IMG/VR virus record: IMGVR_UViG_3300035670_000986
Span: 1 to 29,495 of that record
Length of the DNA: 29,495 bases
DNA from: a virus
Reading direction: 5' to 3' (one strand)
Under the pieces are notes generated by a model. That model saw only the letters and a list, made by a program, of their open reading frames with translations, was not told the origin of the DNA and ran no database searches. Shown here piece by piece: positions 6,381 through 13,800 of this stretch (position 1 is its first letter; the number at the start of each line of letters is the position of its first letter). Made by a program: the position numbers and the translations under genes.

Positions 6381-7285
6381 GTAACGTAACAGTTTTTAAC
6401 GCAAACAAAGCCCCTGCATTTGCTAAGTCGCGTGGGCTGTCCACCATAGCTAAATCACTTACTGGTGGTGGCGGTGCGAGTGGTAAGAACATCTCCATCA
6501 AAGGCGGTGTGTTTCGTTTGATTAGCGACGGTAAAGAGATCGCTGCGATTGATGATCGTCACCTTGACGTTGTGGTTGTTGCTGCTGCCCCCAAGGTTGG
6601 GCGTACGTTTTACATGGGCAAGTATGAGGAAGGTAAGACCACATCTCCCTCGTGCTGGTCTGCTGACGGTGATAAGCCTGACGCATCGGTACAAGAACCA
6701 CAACACGCTAACTGTGCGGACTGCCCCCAGAATATTCAAGGTAGTGGTGAAGGTACAAGCCGTGCCTGTCGTTTCTCTCAGCGTATTGCTGTGGTGCTTG
6801 CTAATGATGTTGAGGGTGATCCCTTGGCGTTGTCACTTCCTGCCACTAGTATTTTTGGTAAAGAAGTGAATGGCGACATGCCGCTCCAAGCTTACGCACG
6901 TTGGCTGGCTGCACAGAACATCAACCCTGAAGAAGTTGTCACGCGTCTGCGTTTTGATACCAAGGCTGCTGTACCCAAGCTTTACTTCAAGACCATGCGT
7001 TGGCTGACTGATGAGGAGTTTGCGTCAGTGACAACCCACATGGAAGCACCTGCTACGCAGAAGCTTGTGGTGATGTCTTTCCCAGCGCAGCAACAAGTCG
7101 CTGCCCCTGCTGCACCGCAGATCGAGGGCTCACGTCCTAAAGCCGCAGCTAAGAAGAAAGCTGAAGTCGTTGAGGATGCAGGTGATGACGAGCCTGAAGT
7201 GCGCAAAGAGTCAGCCCCTACTAACGCAGTACCCAAGAAGTCTGGGATTGCTGCTACTGTAGATGCTTGGGATACCGACGACTAA
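6377..7285 (+). CDS. Probable single-stranded DNA-binding protein with zinc site and acidic tail
   Basis: A 302-residue protein with SSB-like architecture. A basic, Gly-rich N-terminus leads into a beta-rich core (residues about 40-235). The core carries four cysteines, Cys93, Cys113, Cys116 and Cys131, in a C-x19-C-x2-C-x14-C pattern suited to binding one zinc ion. A low-complexity Ala/Pro/Lys linker follows (about 236-290), and the protein ends in an acidic-aromatic tip, VDAWDTDD. Such tips are how T7 gp2.5, T4 gp32 and bacterial SSB recruit replication partners. A zinc site inside the DNA-binding core recalls T4 gp32, though the sequence is not clearly related. The role is inferred from this layout and the position between helicase and primase genes. 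DUF2815-like SSBs occupy the same slot in other phages. Confidence 0.7.
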   Translation: MSNVTVFNANKAPAFAKSRGLSTIAKSLTGGGGASGKNISIKGGVFRLISDGKEIAAIDDRHLDVVVVAAAPKVGRTFYMGKYEEGKTTSPSCWSADGDKPDASVQEPQHANCADCPQNIQGSGEGTSRACRFSQRIAVVLANDVEGDPLALSLPATSIFGKEVNGDMPLQAYARWLAAQNINPEEVVTRLRFDTKAAVPKLYFKTMRWLTDEEFASVTTHMEAPATQKLVVMSFPAQQQVAAPAAPQIEGSRPKAAAKKKAEVVEDAGDDEPEVRKESAPTNAVPKKSGIAATVDAWDTDD

Positions 7286-7290
7286 TTAAC

Positions 7291-7308
7291 AGGGGGCGCA
7301 AGCCCCCT
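7291..7308 (+). terminator. GC-rich hairpin with GNRA tetraloop after the SSB gene
   Basis: A perfect 7-bp stem, AGGGGGC (7291-7297) with GCCCCCT (7302-7308), closed by a GCAA tetraloop. It lies 6 bases after the SSB stop and 8 bases before the ATG of the HTH gene. It has no downstream T tract, so it is not a classical intrinsic terminator. It may be an attenuator, an RNA stabiliser for the abundant SSB message, or a structure that hides the GGGGG that could serve as ribosome binding site for the next gene. Confidence 0.5.
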
Positions 7309-7316
7309 TACACACT

Positions 7317-7595
7317 ATGCCCTACTCTGAAAAAACCAAAAACGTAGTTAAACACGCCCCACGTACGCTCGGCTCGCGCCTCGGACGATGGGCCATACAC
7401 CGAGACTTCTCTGTACTACGTATTTCAAAATTTACGGGTGCGACAAGGCAGACAGTTTATAACTGGATGTCAGGCGTGGAGGTAACCCCAGCCTACCGCT
7501 CACGTGTACAGGAACTTATTAATATTCTTGAACGGCAACCAACAGCCGACCAAGCATGGAGACAGATATGCGAGGACTACAACCTACAAGCATGA
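7317..7595 (+). CDS. Small helix-turn-helix DNA-binding protein
   Basis: A 92-residue basic protein with a helix-turn-helix at residues 35-53: RISKFTGATRQTVYNWMSG, in which ATRQTVYNW is the recognition helix. This resembles Cro/CI-like or YdaS-like DNA-binding domains. The Lys/Arg-rich N-terminus (1-30) could also contact DNA. The C-terminal helix (RSRVQELINILER) may support dimerisation. It is likely a regulator of phage transcription. The start has no free Shine-Dalgarno sequence: the only G-rich stretch is locked in the hairpin at 7291-7308, so translation may depend on RNA structure or readthrough from the SSB gene. The target operator is not evident. HTH assignment is confident; the regulatory direction is unknown. 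Confidence 0.8.
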   Translation: MPYSEKTKNVVKHAPRTLGSRLGRWAIHRDFSVLRISKFTGATRQTVYNWMSGVEVTPAYRSRVQELINILERQPTADQAWRQICEDYNLQA

Positions 7596-7750
7596 CAGAC
7601 TCAGAGCTGTTGAACTACTGTGAAATAAACTGGGAAGAACTTGAACCTGACTATTTGAAAGAGTTGATACGACGTATGGCGCGATATATGGAAACGCACA
7701 TGCCTGATATTGCTGAACCAAAAGACGGACGCCAGTTACCCCTGTTCTGA
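7592..7750 (+). CDS. Small acidic hypothetical protein
   Basis: A 52-residue protein from the ATG at 7592, overlapping the HTH gene stop as ATGA. The frame is open back to 7556. An ATG at 7568 with GGAGA 5 bases upstream is an alternative start, adding eight residues. The sequence MTDSELLNYCEINWEELEPD is acidic and helical, continues YLKELIRRMARYMETH and ends in DGRQLPLF. A terminal 'QLPLF' resembles the short peptide QLxLF by which many proteins dock on the beta sliding clamp. That match is suggestive, and the small size and early location are compatible with a clamp-binding phage protein. Confidence 0.7.
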   Translation: MTDSELLNYCEINWEELEPDYLKELIRRMARYMETHMPDIAEPKDGRQLPLF

Positions 7751-7764
7751 CCTGTGGAGTCTTC

Positions 7765-10635
7765 ATGCAACCGCAAGAGTTTTTGGCGGCGGTACTCCCA
7801 TCGACGGGTGTGTACTGTGTTGCCGAGCTAACAAGTAAAAAGAAAGAGCATGTTTTTGCAACGAACTTAGGAGAGTTTGAGCATGTCGTAGATAAGTGGG
7901 TTAAGGACAGACGGGACGTTTACTTCGCGCTCGCTACGTTTAAAGAGGAAGGAAAACGCACGGCGAAGAATGCAGAGTACATACGCGCTGCATTTTTGGA
8001 TATGGACGGCTACGAAACCAAGCGCGATGCAGCGGAAGCGCTTGACGTGTTCCTTGAGAAGACAGACCTTGCACAGCTAGGCCAGCCACTCGTTGTTGAC
8101 TCAGGGGGTGGGCTTCATGTGTATTGGCCGTTTACTGAAGACATTCCGATTGATGTATGGAAACCTGTTGCAGAGAACTTAAAACGGCTGTGCGCTCAAG
8201 AGAACATGCGTATCGACAACACCGTGACTGCGGATGCAGCGCGTGTGCTGCGCATACCGGGGACGGTCAATTTTAAGCCTAAGTATCCTAAGCCCCGTGC
8301 TGTGCGCATCATGGTGGAGGCAAAGCCCAAGGCGTTTGACTTTGCTACGTTTTCTGGACAACTTATTAAGAAACTAAACGGCCATGCCTATAGTCCCTTA
8401 CTGGCGCAGAAGATTGAGATTGAAGGCGAACGACCTAAAGGCGCACGATCAGAAACATCCGTTAAATTGTTTGACAATTTGCAAAGCGAATTTAAGCTTC
8501 TGTGGATTAAGACGATTGAAGGCACGGGTTGTAAACAGCTTGAGTACTACAAAGAACACGCCAGCGACGACGGCATGGAACCAATATGGCGAGGCTTACT
8601 ATCTTGGACAACGCGTTGTACAGATGGAGGTGACTATGCGAGCCGCCTTTCGGAGATGCACCCGTATGACGAAGATCGTATGCGGCAGAAGCTGCGCGAG
8701 ATTAAAGGCCCATATCCGTGCGTCAAGATGGATAGCGAGAATCCGGGCGTTTGTACAAAGTGCCCGCACTGGGGAAAGATAACCAACCCGCTTGCTATAT
8801 GCCGTACTTTGGCAACAGATAACACTGAGAAACACATTGAGATACAGGATGAGGAAGAAGTAGTACCGTTTCAGATTACTCGTCCTGCACCTCCTCGTGG
8901 ATACAGCTATGGTGCAAAGGGTGGCATCTTTGCAGACAAGACGCTTGAGGATGACGAGGGGAAGAAAACTAAGAAGTCCGTCATGATTCTTCCGTACACG
9001 CTGTTCGCGGTGGACATTCTCAAACAGCCAACAGGCGAGCACGTTGTACACATGGTCGCTGAACGCGACGACGAATACCACGACATACTGATCAATCAAA
9101 AGTCAGTAGTCAGTAAAGACGAAACCGTTAAGACACTTGCAGCCCAGAACATCATTGCATCAACAGGTTCAGGCAATGACAAAAACTTGTTTGAGTACGT
9201 GCGTGGGTGTGTAGAGAAAGCTAGCGTATCTCAGCAACCGCTCATTATTCCGTCGAATTATGGGTGGCAGTCACACGACCGACTATTAACAGGACACAAC
9301 GCGCCCTTTGTGCATGGTGGCATGGTGTACCAGAACGGTGTAGCGCGTCGAGTGCCTATGCCTGATCTTCAGAACATCACGACTAGTATGCGCTCAATGG
9401 GCTCGCTGGACGGGTGGAAGAACATCATTCAGGTGCTGATTGATAAAGGGCTCGATGAGATTCTGGCTATGTTGTGCGTGGGGCTCGGGTCACCGTTCAT
9501 GGTGTTTAGCAAACTGGCGGGTATGACATTTCACTTGGGGTCTACGGAGTCTGGTACGGGTAAGTCGTTGGCGTTACGTTTAGCAGCAAGCGTGTGGGGG
9601 CATCCCGATCACTTCCGTGTCAGCCGCTCTACGTCAGACGTAGCCATGATTCACCACGCAGGGATGCTTGGTTCAGTGCCACTCATCTCTGATGAGATTA
9701 CCGTTAAGAACAGGCGTGACTTTGAATGGTTCCCTGCCATGCTGTTTGACTTCAGTGAGGGTAAGGGCAAAGAGCGTATGGAGTCAGGCGCTAACAAAGA
9801 GAGGATTAACACCACGGCATGGTCACTGCTTGCACTGATGGCATCGAACACTCACGTGGTGGACTACATGACGGGTAATCGCAAGCATTCATCAGAGGGC
9901 GAGCTGCGCCGTGTACTTGAGCTGACACTCACAAACACGTTGACATGGGATGATCATGAACGAGAAGCCATTGTGTCGTTGTCTCAAAACTATGGTGTGG
10001 TCGGTCCGCACTATGCGCAATGGCTATCAAAACATGCGCTTGAGGCGCAGAAGCTATACAAAAAGATTGAGAAGCACATACGCATGGACTTTCGATCTCC
10101 AGATGATGAGCGTTTCTGGACAGCAGGATGTACGGCGTGTGTTGCGGGGGCTGTTGTTATGGGCAGTAAGCATATGGGTATTGTTGACTTACCTGTAGAG
10201 CGCATCATGCGTGTGTTCCGCAACCTAGTGTTTAAGAGTCGGGAGACTGTGCAGAGCAGCAAGCGCACGGTTGAGGATGTACTCAACAGCTACACACGAG
10301 AGTTTTACGGTAAGTTTGTTGTCATCAAGGCTGTGGACGGTACGCTCGCTGCAACGCTCGGTGATGGTGGTGTGATTGATGAAACCATATCTCGGTCTGA
10401 GATAGCAGGGCGTGTGGAGCACGGACTGACGCCGGGGTACATTGATTACGTGATTGAGGAAAACTTACTGAAGTCTTACTGTGCGTCCATGAGTTTTGGC
10501 TACAGCGACTTTAGGAAACAGATTGAGAGGCTATACCGTGTGGGTTACGGTAAGACCGACTTGATGAAGAAAACCCGTGGGCCACAGATGCGCGTCAATG
10601 CAATCCGAATCTCAATGCCAGAAATCGAAGACTGA
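7765..10635 (+). CDS. Primase-helicase fusion: archaeo-eukaryotic primase-like plus DUF927-type ATPase
   Basis: A 956-residue replication protein. The N-terminal half looks like an archaeo-eukaryotic-type primase: an hDhD pair in FLDMDGY (Asp79, Asp81), the sxH motif in SGGGLHVYW (Ser113, His118), and a third acidic motif near TADAARVLRIPGT (Asp157). A Cys cluster (Cys319, Cys330, Cys333 with His335) suggests a zinc-binding linker. The C-terminal half is an ATPase like DUF927 proteins: Walker A STESGTGKS (Lys600, Ser601) and Walker B VPLISDEI (Asp643, Glu644), with a winged-helix-like tail. Such proteins make primers and unwind the phage fork. It is the last large gene of the left arm. A GTGGAG element precedes the ATG. 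Domain names are from motif reading; priming activity is inferred. Confidence 0.9.
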   Translation: MQPQEFLAAVLPSTGVYCVAELTSKKKEHVFATNLGEFEHVVDKWVKDRRDVYFALATFKEEGKRTAKNAEYIRAAFLDMDGYETKRDAAEALDVFLEKTDLAQLGQPLVVDSGGGLHVYWPFTEDIPIDVWKPVAENLKRLCAQENMRIDNTVTADAARVLRIPGTVNFKPKYPKPRAVRIMVEAKPKAFDFATFSGQLIKKLNGHAYSPLLAQKIEIEGERPKGARSETSVKLFDNLQSEFKLLWIKTIEGTGCKQLEYYKEHASDDGMEPIWRGLLSWTTRCTDGGDYASRLSEMHPYDEDRMRQKLREIKGPYPCVKMDSENPGVCTKCPHWGKITNPLAICRTLATDNTEKHIEIQDEEEVVPFQITRPAPPRGYSYGAKGGIFADKTLEDDEGKKTKKSVMILPYTLFAVDILKQPTGEHVVHMVAERDDEYHDILINQKSVVSKDETVKTLAAQNIIASTGSGNDKNLFEYVRGCVEKASVSQQPLIIPSNYGWQSHDRLLTGHNAPFVHGGMVYQNGVARRVPMPDLQNITTSMRSMGSLDGWKNIIQVLIDKGLDEILAMLCVGLGSPFMVFSKLAGMTFHLGSTESGTGKSLALRLAASVWGHPDHFRVSRSTSDVAMIHHAGMLGSVPLISDEITVKNRRDFEWFPAMLFDFSEGKGKERMESGANKERINTTAWSLLALMASNTHVVDYMTGNRKHSSEGELRRVLELTLTNTLTWDDHEREAIVSLSQNYGVVGPHYAQWLSKHALEAQKLYKKIEKHIRMDFRSPDDERFWTAGCTACVAGAVVMGSKHMGIVDLPVERIMRVFRNLVFKSRETVQSSKRTVEDVLNSYTREFYGKFVVIKAVDGTLAATLGDGGVIDETISRSEIAGRVEHGLTPGYIDYVIEENLLKSYCASMSFGYSDFRKQIERLYRVGYGKTDLMKKTRGPQMRVNAIRISMPEIED

Positions 10636-10852
10636 CCCAATCATCCCGTGGGAGCATATCCCACGGGGAGGTGGCTTCTTCATCCCTACGCTCAACCCAC
10701 AACAAACGATTGAGCAAGTCTTTCGCTCAGCAACTGAGCACCATATCTTTTACGTCAAGCACACCACGTGCATTGTCAACGGGCGGCTAGGCGTTTATTT
10801 TCAGAGACAGCAGCTATCATATCCTTGGCAAAAGCAATCCGCTCAGCCCTGA
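10598..10852 (+). CDS. Small hypothetical protein overlapping primase 3' end and convergent giant gene
   Basis: An 84-residue protein from ATG 10598 (the frame is open from ATG 10577). It overlaps the primase gene by 38 bases and runs 77 bases tail-to-tail into the 3' end of the giant minus-strand gene. It looks genuine rather than a shadow. After an unstructured start it reads WEHIPRGGGFFIPTLNPQQT, then a helix, then IFYVKHTTCIVNGRLGVYFQR. 'IPxGxxFFVPTL' followed by a helix and a short beta pair ending 'NGRLGV' is a pattern I recall in tiny phage proteins near replication genes. No function is known. The hairpin at 10645-10667 lies in its coding sequence. It could be a chance frame, hence the moderate score. 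Confidence 0.55.
   Translation: MQSESQCQKSKTDPIIPWEHIPRGGGFFIPTLNPQQTIEQVFRSATEHHIFYVKHTTCIVNGRLGVYFQRQQLSYPWQKQSAQP
10645..10667 (+). terminator. Perfect hairpin at the convergence of the two operons
   Basis: CCCGTGGGA (10645-10653) pairs perfectly with TCCCACGGG (10659-10667) around a GCATA loop, 10 bases after the primase-helicase stop. As a near-palindrome it can form on either strand's RNA, so it could terminate rightward early transcription and also leftward late transcription arriving from the giant gene. Neither side has a clean T tract, which argues for a weak or factor-dependent terminator, or an RNA-stability element. It is also read as codons of the small gene at 10598-10852. The rest of 10636-10775 holds only that small gene. 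Confidence 0.55.
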
Positions 10853-13800
10853 TCTCATCAAGCTCTTTGCGCTTTTGCGCAGGGGTCATGCCCGGATCTT
10901 CACGCACGATACGTTCTTCCTTGGCAAGATCACCCATTTTTTTCTTGAAGCGCCCTGCGTCTTTAGTCAGGTCAAGCAGGTACTCATTTTCTTTGTAAAA
11001 GATGTCTGCGTCTGCTTCACGTCCTGTGGCTTCAAGTTCCTTGAGCGTACGCTGGCGTTGCTGAATGTCATACACCTGCTCATAGGCGAAGTTGATAAGG
11101 CCCGTTGCGTCTTTAGGCTGGAACAGCCCACCAATCAGAATCGTACCGCTAGCGCGTGTCTCAGGTTTAACCTTGGTCGGCTCCTCAAGCACAGGGTTAG
11201 CCACACTCATCAGCGCAGGCACAAGCCCACCGAAATATCCGCGCATCAGGTGGTCAATCTCGATGGGAGACAGGCCGTATTCTTTAGAACCAACAGTGAC
11301 TGTGGTCATCTTGCTGAGCAGCTTGGACACTTCTGTGGTGTTCTGGCGCACACGTTCTGCTTTGGTCAAATCAAGCTCACGCTCACTCTCAATCGCCCGT
11401 CCACCAAAGAAGGAGTAATTCACAGCAACTTCAAGTGCTGGCTTGATGAACTGCGGCAGTCCAATAGGTATGCTGTTAACGACCATTGACTTGAGCGCAG
11501 GGATGTTTTTCTGCAACGTTTCATCTGTGGTCGCCATGTTGTACACCATCTCTGGCAGCGACTTAAAGATATAGCCAAGTTCAAACGGAATGGGTACGCG
11601 CAGAGGCTCACTGACACCGGGGATATATACAAAGAAGTTGTTGTACTTCTCATCAGCCGGTGCGTTCTGATACGCCTCATCGTCCTGCATCAACATGGCA
11701 TAAGCTATGGCAGTAGCGGCAAGCATCGCGCCACGTGTCATTAACTTCTTACGCACATTGAGTTGATCCTGCCCATACATCTTGCCAGTGAAAGCGCGGT
11801 ACACCACGTCCAGACCTTGTATCTGTGCGTTCATGAACGGCACTAACATGCTCAGCATATAAGCTGTTGGGGAGTACCCACGCCGTCCGAAGTTCATTGA
11901 CTCCAGCGCACCGAGGGTGGCTTCCATCTCCGACATACCTTTGGCACGGAAGTCCTCGTACAGTGTCATACGTGTGGCAGCATCTGCCTTCATCGACAGC
12001 TCGTCCAGACGTGCAAGCTGGAAGTTCAGGGTCTTGCCGCCTTTAGCCAGATCACGCAGCAGCTTCGCCATATCTTCTGACGAGCCTGTAATAGTCTGAC
12101 CACCAAACACTCCACGTTTTTTCAGTATCTCCTCAACATTGCTTGTGCCTTTAACCATTGAGGGGAACTGTTTGATTGCCGAGTACACAGGCGTAATGTC
12201 AGCGCCAGTCACCAACGCCGCTGCACTGGTATCCCGCACAATCTGACGCAACATATACACAGGGTTACGAGTAACAAACTTACGTAGTACCTGTGCTGGA
12301 CCTGTAAACATCCGTGCCATAAACGGCAGCGTCATTGATACGCCCTCAAGCCCTTTGACCAAGATACTTGCGTCAATGCCAAGCTCGTCAAGCTTCTCCT
12401 CGCTAAGCACGGCTGACTGCGTTTCTCCGTTAACTTTAAAGCGCACGACGTTCGGACCTTCAGGCTTAGCGTCAGGCTTAATCTCAGCAAACCCCAGCGC
12501 TTTGAGCGAAGTTGCCACACGGCTTGACGCTAAGTTGCGCAGGGCCATGTCCGTCAGGATGGTGGTGTTCTGAACCGAGCTGGTAAAGAAGTCAACGATG
12601 TGCTCGTTCCCACCAACAAGTTCACGTAGGTACGGCTGCTCTTTCAAGCTGCCAATATTGATGGGCACATCTTCTGTACCAATGCTTAAGAACACCTGTT
12701 CCTTCTTCTCATCAACACGGTAGAAGGGGATGTAGTCTTTGGTAGCGTTGAGTGTTTTTGCAAGATCTTTGGAAATAGCGCCCGTAGCCTCAAGGAAGTT
12801 GATGAGGTTCTTGTTGTACTCGTTGTATTGAGTACGTGCTTTTTCAAAGGCGTCTTTGATCTCAGGCTTGGAGTTGATGTATGCGTCAACGTCCTTCAGC
12901 ATGTCCACCGAGATACCCCCCTTGGCGGGATCCGTATTAAAGTTCAGCTTGCGCAGCCCCACGCTTGGGTTGTTCTTAGCGCGTTGGTGGGCCATGTAGG
13001 TTGTAAACAAACGGTTGGCAGCGTCAGCGTCAATGCCTGACTCGCGCAAAGACTCAGAGATCTCGCGCAGACTTACGCCAAACCCAGCCTCTGGGATGAA
13101 CTCCATACTGCCGTCAGCTTTGGGGCGCTGCACCATCTTCATACCGCCGTGGTTGACCACAGCAGACGTAAAGTTCATGCGCTGGTCGTGCATCCGTGAG
13201 TAGTACACAGCCTCAAACATCTGCTGAGCTTGTGCCAGTTCGTTGTCCTTGGCGTACTTGAGCACTTGCTCAAGCGGATCTAGCCTGTCCACAAACCGCG
13301 CTCTAAACTCTCCACCACGCAGGGTATTTTTTAACCGCTCAACAACACCTTGCTCAGCGCCCGTGATTCGCTGAACAGTGTCCGCAACATTGGCAGGCAT
13401 ATCAGCGGGGTAGTTGACCGAGAACAATACTTTAGGCGTTGTGCCTTTTGTGCCCAGTACGTCTTTAACACCTTCTTTAAGGTCACTTACTTCTGCGGCT
13501 GTAAGGATTTGCTGGTTTTTATCGTAGAAGTTAACGTAGTTAGCAGCTTTTGCGCCTTGGTGTTTATTGCCTGCAATTCCGTAAGACCAGAGTAATTCAG
13601 CCGTTGCTTTTTGTAATTGAGTGTGTGCCGCCCCTTCTCGAAAATACGGGTCTTTTGCAGAAGCAATAATAAGTTTTTTTCGATCACTAGTGCTGCTTTT
13701 GGAAGCACTACCAAACAAAGGCTGTTGCGCGTATAAATACGCAGGAAATAAATTTGCAGCAAATAAACGGTTGTTTTCTTTGTCAAGCAATTCTTTTAAC

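Noticed and set aside
10875-11489. 204-codon plus-strand open frame opposite the giant gene
   Set aside because: Composition is His/Phe/Cys-rich with no domain pattern, and it lies fully antisense to a clearly coding LPD38-like region.
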